Assembly: GCA_023374025.1 (NCBI GenBank)
Contig: SIJG01000031.1
Coordinates: 601,108 to 665,107 of the forward strand
Length of the DNA stretch: 64,000 nucleotides
Source of the DNA: Heterodera schachtii
Lineage: Eukaryota > Nematoda > Chromadorea > Rhabditida > Heteroderidae
Reading direction: 5' to 3'
Every line of letters begins with the position of its first letter. Position 1 is the stretch's first letter. The notes under the pieces are model-generated. The model had not been told where the DNA came from, made no database searches, and was given only the letters and a program-made list of their open reading frames with translations. Of the stretch, positions 11,056-23,400 are shown in pieces. The position numbers and the translations under genes are program-made.

Positions 11056-11400
11056 TCAGATTACACTCTTTGCAGAAGGGCTAACAACTAATTGACCTCC
11101 CCCCATTTCATCTCCCGCGCCGGTGGCATAAGTGAACGACCTCCAGCAGCTAAAAGCGACGAATAATGTTCGCTCTTGATCAGTGAGGGAGGAGCACCCA
11201 CTCCACAGAAAAGAAACGGAGGGGATAATGGTACCTTGGGGATAACAACTGTCCCCGGAGGGGATGAAATTGAGAGCAACGTAATTTGTGTTGTCCTCCC
11301 ATTCGTTTTGGTCATCTTTCACTTTTCATCCTCAGTGTCGTTGCCCGGGGAGCGATTGGAGCCCATTAGCGATTGATTGGCGTAAATCAGATTGAACGGA
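11056..11400 (-). other. Possible coding block, unassigned
   Basis: This block is less AT-rich than its surroundings and is open in two minus frames for 75-88 codons (for example QNEWEDNTNYVALNFIPSGD). No homologue was recognised. It may be an exon relic; there is no good splice context at both ends. Confidence 0.2.
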
Positions 11401-11429
11401 AAATGCTGAAAAGGGACCTTTTAAAAAAA

Positions 11430-11620
11430 TGCACTCGGGACTTTTTTTGGGGGAAAACTAAATTTTTTGGGGGCTTTATTTCAGAGGGGGGGGGGGCTCT
11501 ATTCAGGGGAGGCTCTATTTTCAACCCCCCTTGAAAAGGCGGCTTTATTTCAGAGGGGGGCTCTAATTCAGGGACGGTCTACCATTCAATAAATACGGTA
11601 TTTCCAATTGAAGGGGGGTC
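11430..11620. repeat. GGCTTTATTTCAGAGGGG array
   Basis: Units GGCTTTATTTCAGAGGGG and GGCTCTAATTCAGGGA recur three to four times with poly-G inserts. Probably one arm of a degraded element. Confidence 0.45.
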
Positions 11621-11859
11621 CCTAACTCCAAATGTTCTGGCAATTTTTAGGGGGTCGGAATTTCTACATTCCCACAAAAATTTTAAAACCAGGGCTTCGA
11701 TCGAAAGTTTTCTAAACCAGACATCGGGCTGAAAAATATATATCATATTTTGGGGTCGAGAATCAGAACAGTTTGCGAAATTGCTTCAAATCAGTTATTT
11801 TTACAATTTAATTTATCAAAAATTATCAAATATTATATCTGATTTTAACGGGAACCGGT

Positions 11860-12260
11860 AAGTTTAGCACCAACCGTTTTGGCGCCATTACTAACAACTT
11901 TTCACATTATCAACCAAATTAATTTTTTTTGATATCATTCGATAGCTCTTGAGATTCTTTATTAGCATGTAAAATTTCAAAATATTTCGTCAGTTTACAA
12001 AAAAAGTTATGGCCAAAAACCTCAAAAATTGACTTTTTCTAGGCTTTTTTTGCCGCGGCTTGCCATAACTTTTATTTTTGAATCATTCATTTCTTTTTTG
12101 ACATATAAATAAAGGCACACATAGTGCTTTCAAATGATGACAGATTTACTAACATTAAATTAGAGTTGTACGGGACCGGGAATTTTTTCCAAAACCGGGA
12201 CCGGGACTTGCCGGGATCGAGACCTCGGTTTTTGTCCGGGACCGGGACCAACCGGGAAAT
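11860..12260. repeat. Half fold-back (GATATCATTCGATAGC) and GGGACCGGGA arm
   Basis: 11920-12080 contains TGATATCATTCGATAGCTC and AAAAAGTTATGGCC like the other GATACCAA fold-backs. At 12166 the end TAGAGTTGTACGGGACCGGG begins an arm of GGGACCGGGA units, the same terminus type as the element at 41536-42495, but no mirrored right end was found nearby. Confidence 0.5.
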
Positions 12261-12967
12261 TTTAAAAATTCAAAAAAATTTCAAAAATTTAAATTTTTAA
12301 TTTATTTCAACTGAAAATATGGAATTAATGGAGACGGGAGGATAAAAGAAAAAATACGGTAATTTAATCCGATCAAATGTTTAAAATCATTATAAATCAC
12401 AGTTTATGAGTGCAATTTAAGAAATTCATCATGGTTTGACGGCAAATTAACAAATTTTTTATTAAATATTAAAAAATAACAACAACAAAAACATGAAAAA
12501 TCGGAGACTAAAAATAAAATTCGAGCGCTAAAATTTCATTATATCCCTTTTGTAGCGGTAAAGCTACACAGAGAAAAAAAAGTAAATGCTTTTTTAAGTG
12601 AAGAGATTGAACATAAAATGGGAGATAAAGATAAAAAAGAAAAATAACAGTATTGTAGTTTTTCCACAGAAAATTTTTTTCGCTTTTTTTCTCTTTTTTA
12701 CCGTACATTAAGGGTTTTCTACAGTAAAACATTTTGTTTGATCAGTATAAAAGTGCGAAATTCAAAAAGGTTCGAGTTTTCGACTTTTTGTTTAAACAGT
12801 ATTAACAAAAATTTGAATTGAAATCCGTTAAATTAAAACAAAAAATTGGTAATTGAAAATATATTTTTATTTAAAGAGCAGCAACCAAAACAATCTAAAG
12901 CATCCGTAATGATTCAAAATGATCGATCATTTCTCAAATAATTGCACTTCTTTTCCCGAGTGTCTCA

Positions 12968-14473
12968 TCAGACGCGCCGCTTCCTTCGTTTTGCTGGTAG
13001 AGACAACGGACTAAAGAAAGTTTCAAATTTAATCCGATCAACAGATTAATAGCAAAAACAAAAAAAAAGAAGCAAATTCTGCTCACCCAATGCTAATATT
13101 GCCATCCCACAAATAAAAGTTGACATTGTTCAAATTGGCATCCGAATTTTCGTCTTTCTTCCGCTGAACCGCCGCCTTCTGCCCAAAAAGTGGGCATCGC
13201 TTCAACAGCCAATTAGAAGTTCCAGGCTCCAACGGCCAATTCTTCTTCTTCATCAGTGTCAACTTTTCTTTGGTCCGTTTGTTCACTAATTGAAATGGTT
13301 CAGTTGGTGTTGATTCGTACAATGTCATATGAATAATATAACTGGCAGAAGAAGTGGTGGTGGCACGGGAAAATGCCTAAACAATGCGAGAAACGAACAA
13401 ATTAAAAGCAAATCACAATAATATGTATTTTAATTTTTAAAAAATGCGATTTGGAATTTTTTAGTTTGGGATTTTCTAATCCGGGAGTCGAAATTGGTGT
13501 CATTTTCGTGATCGGTGACCCCGAAAAACTTTTAATGGACAAAATGCATTAAGAAAACGACCGACCCCTTTGAAACTGTTGACCCATTCGAGATTTGTTA
13601 GAACCGAATTGTCACGACAAAACAATCGTTTCGGCCGTCCATCAGTGGTCGGAATGTGCAACCATTTGGACAACATTTGGCCAGCAGAAGGAGTTGCATT
13701 TGGACCATCAACATCACCAATCACTTCGGGAAGCAGTTCACCAGAATTGATTGAATTAATGTTGAGATCGGAGAGAATTGACGGCGAAGTGAGATGAAGC
13801 AAAGTGTCCAAATGAGCACCATTGGAAAAGCCAAAATGGTGCTTGTTGTTTGTCGACGTCGTAAAAATGGGCCAAATTTCACGGACCAAAACATCCAAAA
13901 TCGGCTGACAATCATTACTGATGGTTGCATTAAGCGACAAATTCAAATTGATGCCTCTGTCCCAAATGTGCTTGTTGGCACGAAGAAATGTGACGACAGA
14001 GTGATCGATGTACCTGAAAACGGGGTGCTTTAAGGCTAATAATGTTTTGAGTTTTTGTATCCACCCAATCCGAAGGTCATTAAAGCGAAGTTTGTCGCGC
14101 AGCGGACGGTCCGGCAGCTCAAATTGCACCAATTTGACACCGATCCATACAAACAGTTTCGGCTTTTTTCCAATGCCCTTGCGAATTCTGACAAGTTTCC
14201 AAAGCGTCAATTCCGTTTTGGCATCGAAATGCGCGTCCACCAACGCATCGAAACGAGGTGAAAGAAGCGCCAATTTGAGGCCGAGTTGAGGACGGTCAAA
14301 AAATGGGAAAATGTCCATCAAAACATCGGCACAAATCCAACTGAAATGCGGGAAAAATATATTGAGAGTGCTTTAAAATGAAATGCATAAAAAAAAAAAA
14401 TTTTAAGCCAATAAATAAATTCTCACATTTTCCTCAAAATTCGATGTTTGTTTTTTTCGGCGGGCGGTGCCAT
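12968..14473 (-). CDS. F-box-like family protein, apparently intact (5 exons)
   Basis: Exons on the minus strand: 14427-14473, 14065-14340, 13566-14013, 13087-13376 and 12968-13010, all with GT-AG introns and continuous frame, giving about 367 residues. It starts MAPPAEKNKHRILRK, then ICADVLMDIFPFFDR at residues 17-31, followed by LGLKLALLSPRFDALVD. It continues through YIDHSVVTFLR, WLHIPTTDGRPK, the junction NSFK-G-AFSRATTT, and a C-terminal NWLLKRCPL region. This order matches what I recall of a large cyst-nematode family related to F-box proteins: an N-terminal F-box-like helix pair and a C-terminal domain ending near 'WLLVRCP'. Such proteins are usually linked to SCF ubiquitin ligases, but no enzymatic role can be read here. 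The 51-base third-position intron (14014-14064) is a multiple of three. It faces a paralogue 0.8 kb away, head to head. Confidence 0.75.
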
Positions 14474-14864
14474 TAAATTCGGAAAAAATCGCTAAAAAAA
14501 TCTCAGAATTTAAAAGACAAATTTGGAAAAAGCGCGTAAATAATCTAAGAAAATCTTCTTAGAATCTTTTTTGGGAACATCCAGATGATGAAAGTGAATA
14601 AATGAAATATGCTTAAATTTACTGGTTCCGTCCGCCCCTTTTATATGTATATAGACTTCACCCCCCCCCCGCCCCCTCAAAAAATGAGAATTCTCATCAT
14701 TTTTGCGTCTCTTCTGCATTTTTTTTTGTGCTGAAACGTCCCCTTTTTTAACATTTTTGGCCACAAGCAAAATGGGACATTTACGATCCGACAAATGTAG
14801 CCAGGAGTGATTTGAAATTTTTTTTTAGAAAACCCGAGAATGGTGATACTACATCTGTATGTAC

Positions 14865-15248
14865 CAGGGATGGGCTTTCGCTTTCGCGTTTCGCAAAATT
14901 CGTTTTTTTTTGGCACTTACGATTTAGGATTTTGCGCTAAACGGGAATTTACACCCCTAAGAATGAGGGATGAAATTCCCCTAAAAAAGCTTTTTTATTG
15001 ATTTTTTAAATTTTGAATAGACTTTTACAAAACGATGATTTTGACCCCAAATGCTGATTTTTGTCGGACAAATGCTGCTTTTCAAAAATTTCTTTTTGCT
15101 TTTGATTTTGACTATTAAAAAAATTGTAGAAAAAATTTCGCATTTCGCAATTTCGCGTTTTTTGGAACTTTGCATTTCGTATTTATTAATTATTTCGCAT
15201 TTTTTACTTTCGCAAATTTCGCATTTCTTTCGATTTGGCCCATCCCTG
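14865..15248. mobile_element. hAT-like non-autonomous element, TSD GTATGTAC
   Basis: Terminal inverted repeats CAGGGATGGGC and GCCCATCCCTG are flanked by exact 8-base duplications GTATGTAC (14857-14864 and 15249-15256). The arms are tandem TTTCGC units (TTTCGCTTTCGCGTTTCGC on the left, CGCAATTTCGCG... on the right), and the centre is AT-rich. It lies between the two divergent F-box-like genes. TIR start CA(G)GG and the 8-base duplication place it with hAT-type elements. No coding capacity. Confidence 0.85.
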
Positions 15249-15288
15249 GTATGTACCTGATAAAAAACTTTAGATAAAATTCATTTTA

Positions 15289-16539
15289 ATGGCACCGCCC
15301 ACTAAAAAAAAAGAAAAAACTTTCCTCCGCCGACCATTGCTTAATTTCTTCTGCTACAATTGGTAAACATCAAGAATTAGGACGCCGAACTGTTCGCGTG
15401 GCCAAGAAAGTGAAACGAACTTTGAGGAAAATGTGAGCCAAATTTGGCATTTTTTTTTCATGGCATTAAACAATCAAATATATTTTGCCCCATTTCAGTT
15501 TGGTGTGCAATTGGGTGGACATTTTCCCCTTCTTTGACCGTGCTCAAATCGGCATCAAAATGGCACTGATTTCTCCACGTTTCGCTGCATTGGTGGACAC
15601 GCATTTTGATGGCAAAAGCGAATTGACAATTTGGAGACGTGTCACAATTTGCAAAGATATTGGTGCACCGAAAGTGTCTGTACGTATTGGTCACAATTTT
15701 GTGGAATTTCCGTTGCCGGACCGTCCGCTGCCCGACAAAATTCGCTTTCAAAACCTTCGAATTGAGTAATTTAGAATTCATTATTGGCCTTAAAAGTGCG
15801 TCCGTCCCCTTTTCAGATACATCGACGACTTCGTCATCAAATTTTTCCGTTCCAACAAACAAATTTGGGACAGAAATGGCACCAAATTGGATTTGAATGT
15901 GCGTTCATGTGAAATTGATGTCCAGCCAATTTGGGATGTTTTGGCCCGTCAAATTTGGCCCATTTTTGCGCCAAATATTCGTCATCTGAGCTTTGCCGGT
16001 GGCGATCATTTGAACAACTTGCATCGTCTGATTTCGTCAACAATTCTCACAGATTTTGAACAATTGAATTCAATCGATTCCGGCCATTTGGTGCCCGTTC
16101 GGATTTGTGTTAATGATGGTCCAACTGCTTCAATTTCTTCTGCTGGCCAAATGTTGTCCAAATGGTTGCACATTCCGACCACCGATGGACGGCCGAAGCA
16201 ATTGTTTTGTCGTGATTATTTGGAACCATCAAATATCGGCGGATGGGTCAACAGTTTCAAAAGGGTCGGTCTTTTCTTAATGCATTTCGTCCATTTCACC
16301 ATTTAATATCATAACAATTATGTTTAAGAGTTTTTGGGGTCACAAATCATGAAAACTGACGCCAATTTCGACTTCACTTGGGTGAGCACAATTAATGAAT
16401 GATGGCATTTGCCAATGATAAAATTTTTAATTCAAAATTCATATTGTTTCTTTTAATTTAGGCCATTGTCTGCACCAGCGGAAGAACAAAGCAACGAAAA
16501 TTTTTTCTCGAATCCCGGGCTCAGTGGTCGGCGGAATGA
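15289..16539 (+). pseudogene. F-box-like paralogue, lost exon and frameshifted start
   Basis: Recognisable exons: about 15323-15432, 15499-15765, 15817-16264 and 16462-16539, at the same splice positions as the minus-strand copy (12968-14473). Domains are retained: VDIFPFFDRAQIGIKMALIS, SPRFAALVD, YIDDFVIKFFR, WLHIPTTDGRPK and WVNSFK. Two defects are visible. First, the ATG at 15289 (MAPPTKK) is one base out of frame with GKHQELGRRTVRVAKK, the shift falling in the A-run at 15304-15319. Second, the 290-base exon that in the other copy runs from AFSRATTT to the GTGAGC donor is absent; only its last bases (FDFTW then GTGAGC near 16380) remain, fused to intron sequence. So the C-terminal WLLKRCP domain is missing. 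It may still be transcribed. Confidence 0.65.
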
Positions 16540-16559
16540 ATAAATTATTTGCACAAATG

Positions 16560-17500
16560 ATGATAGATCATTATGAATCATTTGTTACTTGATTAAATTG
16601 TTTTTATTTATTTGCGATTTCGAATACATACCAAAGGCGTAGTCAGACCCTTGGCTTTGGGGCGGGGGTGGGGCTTAAGTCAAAAATTCGATTTTTAGGG
16701 GCATATTTTTCTTTTTTCAGTCCATTTTTAGGGGTGTATTTTTCGTTTTTTGAAATCCTGAATTAAGGGGTGTATTTTACAAATTTTTTTTTAGCCGTTT
16801 ATCGGCAAAAACTACCATTTTTGTCTCTATGTTTCAAAAATATGGTAAAATGGGGTCCGGCGGTGCCGATAGGCGTCGCCGGGGAAAATTTTTTTGAGTA
16901 TTTTAATGCAATTTTGTTAAGAAAATTGCATAAATTTTTTTTTTTACAAAATAACATTTTCCTTTTTCCCGTCCGCCCCTCATAATTCCTCAAAATTTTT
17001 TGGAAAAGTGATATCAAGCAAAAAAAAAGGTCGTAGATTTACGTAGCTGCTGCTGGACTCCTTCACAAAATTTTCGGTCGACCCTCCTCCCATTTTCTGT
17101 ATATTTTTGAAAATTTTGCCGAAAAAACGATTAAAAAGGTCATCATCGGGTTCCCCACCCCTCCCGAACACTGGTCAAAATTATTGCAGTGAATGGAAAA
17201 TTGAACATGAGAACATTTTCTTGTGTCCGGAGTATGCACCAGGGAAGGCATTCCGAGGCCCAATAAAATTTTTTCGGAACAAACAGAATTCGATAGCATT
17301 AACTGTTCCCTATTAATTTTGTACCGTATACCCAAGGATTACAGGGAATTCCGAGTTCCGACATTTTTTGGGTCGGAATTCCGACTTCCGAAAAATTTTT
17401 GGGCCTCGGAATTCCGAGTTTCTCTGGTGGCTAATTATTTAATCATACTGTCATAATCGCAATCAATGCTCAACAAATTACCGTTAAAGACGAATCACAC
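16560..17500. repeat. GACCCTTGGCTT element copy 2, core, and GGAATTCCGA array
   Basis: 16635-16820 repeats 3750-3970. A GC hairpin core is at 16856-16883 (GGTCCGGCGGTGCCGATAGG and CGTCGCCGG) followed by the usual flank. 17340-17425 contains three to four GGAATTCCGA/TCCGACTTCCGA units, an arm type not paired nearby. No gene seen. Confidence 0.5.
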
Positions 17501-17519
17501 AACTTTAAAAAATATTTAG

Positions 17520-18475
17520 TTAACAAGTGGTTCAAAAAGCGACGGTTGAGGGACAAATTGCAACAACAACAAATGTCTGAACTGTCGCCGTTTTGTCCAT
17601 CCACGAGCAGCAGTGTTAATTTAGTTTTTGCGCCAATTTTTTATTCTTTTTAAATTTTATTTAATTTAACTTACGTGAATTTTTTTTTTTTTACAGTTTT
17701 CTTCGGCACACCGCCATGGCCGGCCTGCCCACGGCGCCAATGCAAATGCACCAAATGATGGCCCAGCGGCCGCCACGGCCACTCCAAATGGGCCAAATAT
17801 TCGCGCCGCCGCCTCCTCCGATGTCCCGGTAAATTGTCATTCATTTTCCAGCAAAAAAATAAATAAATCAAAATAGTTTAAAAAATTTCTTTTCTGTTAT
17901 AATTTTTCTTTTAAATTTTATTTATTTTTTTCTGAATAAAACTTAAAATATTGGTGTCATGGAGCGGAATCGAACCTCCGCCCTTGGTTCCTTTACTATC
18001 TTACAAAAACCACTTAACAAAATGATACCAATTGGATCAGTTCATTTTTCGAAAAATTGGATTTAAGAAAAATTTAAATTATTTAAAAAGGAAAAATTTT
18101 TCAGAAAAACAAATTTTTTAAAAAATCTTTTTTTTTCTTCGAAAAATCCTTTGCAATTTAGAAAATCAAAAAATTTTGCAATGCATTCAAGATACCACAT
18201 TAATGTGACTTTTTTTTTTGAAAAAATCAGTGAGTTCCCTGAAAGTTTTCGGCACGGAGCCCATGGGCAGGGGACCCCGGATCATTCCCCTCCGCCATCC
18301 CTCCCAAAAAAAATAAACTTATTGTTAGAAATTTTTTTTAATTTTATATATTTTTTTGAAATTTTCATAAATTTTCAGGTTTTTTCCTCCGACGGTGTCG
18401 CTTCCGGCAACTGATCAGGCACCGCCACCTGCTGCTGATGGGATGGGCATATTGAGAAGTGATTTGATGCAATAA
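17520..18475 (+). CDS. 3' end of Pro/Met-rich gene; first exon resembles homeodomain helix 3
   Basis: Three exons: 17520 to about 17622, 17697-17828 and 18379-18475 (stop TAA at 18473, overlapping AATAAA). The first begins right after an acceptor and reads (V)NKWFKKRRLRDKLQQQQ, similar to the WFxNRRxK recognition helix of homeodomains. Its start coincides with the position between homeodomain residues 44 and 45, where introns are common. The second is Pro/Met/Gln-rich (MQMHQMMAQRPPRP ... APPPPPMS) and the third ends GMGILRSDLMQ. The upstream part of a homeodomain was not found between 16.5 and 17.5 kb, which is element sequence, so the gene is 5' truncated or interrupted. The helix assignment rests on about 12 residues only. 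Confidence 0.4.
17945..18031 (-). ncRNA. tRNA-like module in intron
   Basis: On the minus strand TTTTGTTAAGTGG resembles an A box and GGAGGTTCGATTCCGC has a perfect B box (GGTTCGATTCC). The ends GGTATCA and TGACACC pair at six of seven positions like an acceptor stem. The T stem-loop has an eight-base loop and too long a 3' spacer, so a functional tRNA is unlikely; a tRNA-derived SINE or relic fits better. Confidence 0.45.
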
Positions 18476-18479
18476 ATTG

Positions 18480-19320
18480 ATCATCAGTTTTGAAAAAATA
18501 ATAAAGTTTTCAGTAATTATTGATCCAATAAACCAAAAGACTGTTTTCTTAAATATTTAACGTTCTTTACGAACTTAAAGTTATTGAAAAATTCAAATTT
18601 AGTTTGAGCGACAGCATAAATTTTAAAACAAAATAAATTTTTTTCCGATTAAAGCAAAAGACCTTGGAGCTCAGAGTTTGAAAAAATTCAAATCTAAATC
18701 CGATTTTTAAAAATTTTGAATTTTTTTCGAAAAGCGGGGGGGGGGGGGTAAAACCGGCACTGTTACCTTTTTACATTTTTTACGTTAAACTTTATTTAAC
18801 TCACTGGAAGCACGTCATGGCATTTTGCACCAATTAACAATTTTCCTTCCTCTATAACATTTTTTCTATTTTGTCCAATTTTTTGTTCATTTTTACCAAT
18901 AAAATTTATTTAAATATATTTTTTACGTACATAAAATGGATGGTATAGAAAATAAAAATATATTACTATTTTATTACATTAATCCCAGCGATTGAAATTT
19001 CGTTCAAATGATGAGGATCCTTCATTCACTCACGGCTGCTTTGGCATTTTCCTGTGATCAATTTTTGCACTCCGTTCGATCACTTTCTCTCTTAAAATGA
19101 AGCAAATTAACAATTTTTTGCTGGATTTTTCATTTGATCACTTTTTCCTCACCTATTCCGTATCGTTTCCACCCCACCGCCCGATTTTTTTGCCATAGAA
19201 ATTTTATAAATTATATTTTTTTATAAAATTAAAAAAAAAATTACATTTTCGGTGGAGGACAACTGGGCTAAAAAAATTTTTTTTTTAATTTTTGAAAAAT
19301 TTTATTTTTTTCTCCCAATT
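18480..19320. other. AT-rich intergenic stretch
   Basis: Two polyadenylation-like AATAAA sites follow the stop at 18475. The rest is homopolymer-rich with no coding signal and a poly-G run at 18737-18748. Confidence 0.35.
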
Positions 19321-19323
19321 TAT

Positions 19324-19533
19324 TCAACTGAATTTGTCAGATCCAATGCTTCTGTTTTGACGAGCAAATTCTGCGGCCGGGCGAAACGGTGGATTTGCCA
19401 GTGTTTTTTTACATTGACCCGGAATATGTGAACAACCCGCCGCAGTTGGAGTACATAGACGCGACATGATGGTCCGTCCGACTTTGTTTTTGAGAAAATT
19501 TAACAAAAACACAAAAAGGGGTGCCAAAAACAA
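19324..19533 (-). CDS. Candidate terminal exon, unknown protein
   Basis: On the minus strand, after an acceptor-like AAACAAAG near 19495, the frame reads [20 protein letters not shown], then ...[18 protein letters not shown] and a stop, immediately followed by an AATAAA polyadenylation signal. GC content is raised relative to flanks and the poly(A) signal is well placed, which supports a real 3' exon. No family was recognised and no upstream exon was found before the core copy at 19713. Confidence 0.35.
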   Translation of the reverse strand: MFLAPLFVFLLNFLKNKVGRTIMSRLCTPTAAGCSHIPGQCKKTLANPPFRPAAEFARQNRSIGSDKFS

Positions 19534-19929
19534 ATTTAGACGGCATTACTAATGGAATGGGGTCACGAATTTTACTACAAACTCATTATTTTGACCTGAA
19601 ATTCGGTATAAATGACTTTTCAACGTACTACAAAAAAGGGTTGAAACTTTTTGTACAATTTTCTTTATAAATTTCATTGCAATTAATAACAACAACAACA
19701 AAAAATTCTCAGGCGCTGTAGGCAGCGCCGGCATTATTTTTTGAAAATTTGACCCCCAAATGGCAAAAAGTTGTCATTTATTTAGCGCAAAACCGCCACA
19801 AATTAATGCTATTAACCATTTTGCGTAGAGGACATGAAACTGAAAAGTCTTCGTATTCATAGATTTTTCTCATCGACAAAATTCCATTACCCCTTTTTTT
19901 CCCCTCACCTCTCCTCGCTACACCTTTTT

Positions 19930-20070
19930 CGAGTCCAAGTCCAATTTGGTGTTGCCGTCTCCGTTCGACCCGACAAAATAGGCCATTGCTGAAAAACAAT
20001 GGCACCGGTGACAGCAGCAAAAATGACAATGATTTGATGCAGGAAAAGCGACAATTGTTGGAGAAGGCTT
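19930..20070 (+). CDS. Candidate terminal exon, unknown protein
   Basis: A plus frame reads LRSTRQNRPLLKNNGTGD and then a charged tail ending MQEKRQLLEKA and TAG. It is preceded by a pyrimidine-rich tract (19890-19930) ending in a possible acceptor. It would be tail-to-tail with the cotransporter gene, whose stop is at 20484. Hydrophilic and unrecognised; no upstream exon seen. Confidence 0.3.
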
Positions 20071-20483
20071 AGCAAAATAATTTTATTTCATTATTTTAAT
20101 TTTTCAAAAATGTTTTAAAATAATTAAAATTTTATTTTTTTTTTGTTGCAAAATATTTATTGTAATTAATTATGGTCGAGAAAAAAAAGTTAATGCATAT
20201 GTGATGATGCGATAAGTGCTCTCGATAAGAAACCCGGTTTCTATATGAAATGATACAAATTTTCTTTTCAAAAATTATTGATAAAATTACTAAAAATTAG
20301 ACTCGAAAAATTGACCTTTTTCGTAAACGCATTTAGAATTTTTTTTTCAAAAATGGAGGCGCACTATACAATGAAAAGACATTTTTATTCTTCGTTAAAT
20401 CGCAATGCTATATAGGTGTAGATAAGCAATATATTCTCGACGGACAAAGAACAAAAGAACAATACATGGAAACATATAAAGGC

Positions 20484-23400
20484 TTAAGCTTTGGATGTGA
20501 TCACTTCAGCGCCCGTTCCACGAACAAACACAACTTTTTTCAAATTGTCCGAAATCACCTGAACATTTTTATGTTTTTGCGTTTAAAAGTCAAAGTACAC
20601 CTCCAAATAATGGATATAGTCGTCGACTTCGTCCTCAAAGAGAGGCGGCTTTGGGAGAGAAAAAAGCACCAATTGACTGTTGCGCGAATGTTCCAAGATA
20701 AGCTTGTTGAGTCGGAGCGCCCCGTGCATTTTATTGACCTTAATTAGGGCGTAATGAGGACGAATAGAAGTTTCGCATTTCACCCATTCGTCCACCTTTT
20801 TGCGATCCAAATCCTTCATCCTCTCAGACGCCGTCCCTTGCACTTCCTTCGGTCCTTTCGTCTCCGTTTCGTCATTCGCCTCGTTAATCGACAGTTCTGA
20901 GTCATTGAGTTTTGTCACCTGACAATGAGCGTATAAATGAACCGTCTGATCACTTCCCCCGCCCCACCAAAATTTTGGCATCGATTCGCAATTGGTAAAG
21001 GTAGTTTTGGATTTGGTTCTTTAGGTTTGTGCTTTTTTCTTGCGGACGAGCGACTGCAACGATTCGAGTTTTGCAACTGCGCCAAACTTTGCTCTGTTTC
21101 AGCAGAAAAGTGACCAGCACACACAGTCCGCCATCTCGGACAATCCAATAAACGTCCAAATAGCCACTCAATTTAACGTTGCTCCGAAATTCGGTTATTC
21201 CCTTCGCCACCAAAAGTGTCATTCCATTGACCGCGCCAGCCATCAGTTTGTCTTGAATCGGATGGCCGATGTATTGGTCTGATCAAATTCATCTTTAGAC
21301 ATCGTCTTTACCAGTGAATGTTCGGTATTCCGAGTCGGCCGCTTCGTCTTTGCCCACTTCCTTCGTGGGCCAACTTAAGAGCAAAGTGTTCGGCCTTAAC
21401 CCTCCAATTCCGATGCTTTGGATGAGAGTGTTGACACTACCGGTTATCTTAATGCAACTTGATGTTCAATAAAAATAAAGTTTAAAACATATTCTCACCA
21501 TCGTGCCCAACCCTCCCCAAAGTTTCCTGAAAAAAGCGCCCCGAAAGTGATGTGAAAAAGTTGTTGCCAGAATAATACCGTATGAAATTTTGTTTGAGAC
21601 ACCCCTTTCTATTAAAATTGAAAAAACTTATTCTCATTGTCCACCTGATCTTCGTCATATAAAAGGGTCTTCGCAAATCCTCGGAGGCCCAATTCGTTCA
21701 TGTCATTTTCCATTCGCTCCTTAATCAGCTGCGCGGGTTTCACGTCGTTTTCATTGCTCGGATTCCCTCGAAGAAGTGACACCACAATCGTAAGTCCCTT
21801 GCCCGCCTTCAGTTGCGACGCAAAGTTCAACAAATTCAGGTAACGCAGGTCGACCAATTCCTTTGACCAGGGCATCGACTGAAGGATGAGCAGTTGCGGT
21901 CTAAATGAAATGGCAATTTCCGATTGGTTAATGGCGGTGTGCCTTTGACCTCCAATTCTTCGGGTCCTTGCTCTTCTCAGAAATCTGCATGAGACTGTAC
22001 TGTGCCGTACTCAGTGCCAAACCGCGAATGCCATCTCCCCATTCGTTTATGACGCTTTAGAGTAATAGCAAATGAAGTTAAATAACAAATAAGGTTTTTA
22101 CCCTTTCCATTCGACGTATTTGTAAATTGAAGAACACAAAATAACAGAAACAAGGGCGTACGCCGAGTGTGTGCTGAACATAATAAATGCGCAAAGGGCG
22201 TACCCAAGGAGAGACAACGACCTACAAAAAAAAAGTGTCACCGAGAATATGACTAATGTATGAGACCAGTGATAGTAAACAAAACGAGGACGCCAATTGG
22301 GGCCACCCAAAATGGAATGCAAAGCACAAATGAAGTTAACGAAGGCGTAACACATCAGAAAGAACAAGGCAAGCACAGCCGCAATAGTGTCCATTTCGCC
22401 CATTAAAATGCCAAGTTCAGCGATGAAAGTGGTGAACAGCAAGCCGAGGAAGGGCTGAAATTGTTGAAAGAATCGACAAAAAATCGCAAAACCGTAACCA
22501 AAACAATACCTCATTGCTTTTGGTCACTTTGGCGAAGCGTTTGAGGACGGGAATTACGTTGTCCTTGGCAATGCTCTGCAAAAGTCGAGACGCGCCTATT
22601 TTGAAAATGCAAATGCTAACAACAATAACAAAACCAAAAAGTTTCATACTGCAAAGAGACTGAAGAGCAGCACCGAAGGTAGACAGGAAGGAGCCGATCA
22701 AAACCACCCATTCCGTGGGCCATGCCAACTGCGCAACGACCATCCGCCCGTCCAATGAGATGCCGGTCCTTTGGACGAATTAAGCGTAAAATGAAAACTC
22801 TGCCTAATCCCAATTTTTATAAAAAAAAATTTTTAAAAAAGGACGCGAGAGAGAAAGACACGGGAGGGAGGGGGCGATGGAATGAAATTACCGTTTCCCG
22901 CCCTTTTGTACCGCACCCCTATTCTACATGTTCCAGCGAAACAAAAACAATAAAAGTGAATTTTAAGTGTAAATTAAAGGCTCCCACTTGTCTCTGTTCA
23001 ACTCGGGTTTGATTGTTGCGCCGAACACAAAGGCCAACGAGAAATAAATGAAGGAAGTGGTAATCTGCGCAGCGATTGTACCCCCGGGGATGGACTTCTG
23101 CGGGTTGGCCAAGTCGCCGCTCATATTGGTCCCAGTGAGAATGCCCGTCACGGCGGGGAAGTAAATGGCCATGATAAGGAAGAAAGAGCTGAAAAACGTA
23201 GGGAAAACACAGCAAAGGGACAAAGTGTTACGTTTTGACGTCCTGGAAGACTTCCTTGGAAACGTCAGCTTTTTTTCCTACGGCGTATTCATGAAAGTCG
23301 GGGTAATTGGGATTGAAATTGCCTGTAACAATTGAGGGAAATGTATGGGAATTAAAACATTTTACCATCACTGACCCCAAAAAGTGTCAGTGGCAAAACC

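Noticed and set aside
17945..18031. Functional tRNA gene
   Set aside because: The B box is perfect and the ends pair, but T-loop length and 3' spacing are wrong and it lies in an intron; kept only as tRNA-like.
20466..20747. Plus-strand 93-codon frame at the end of the cotransporter
   Set aside because: Antisense shadow of the last two cotransporter exons.
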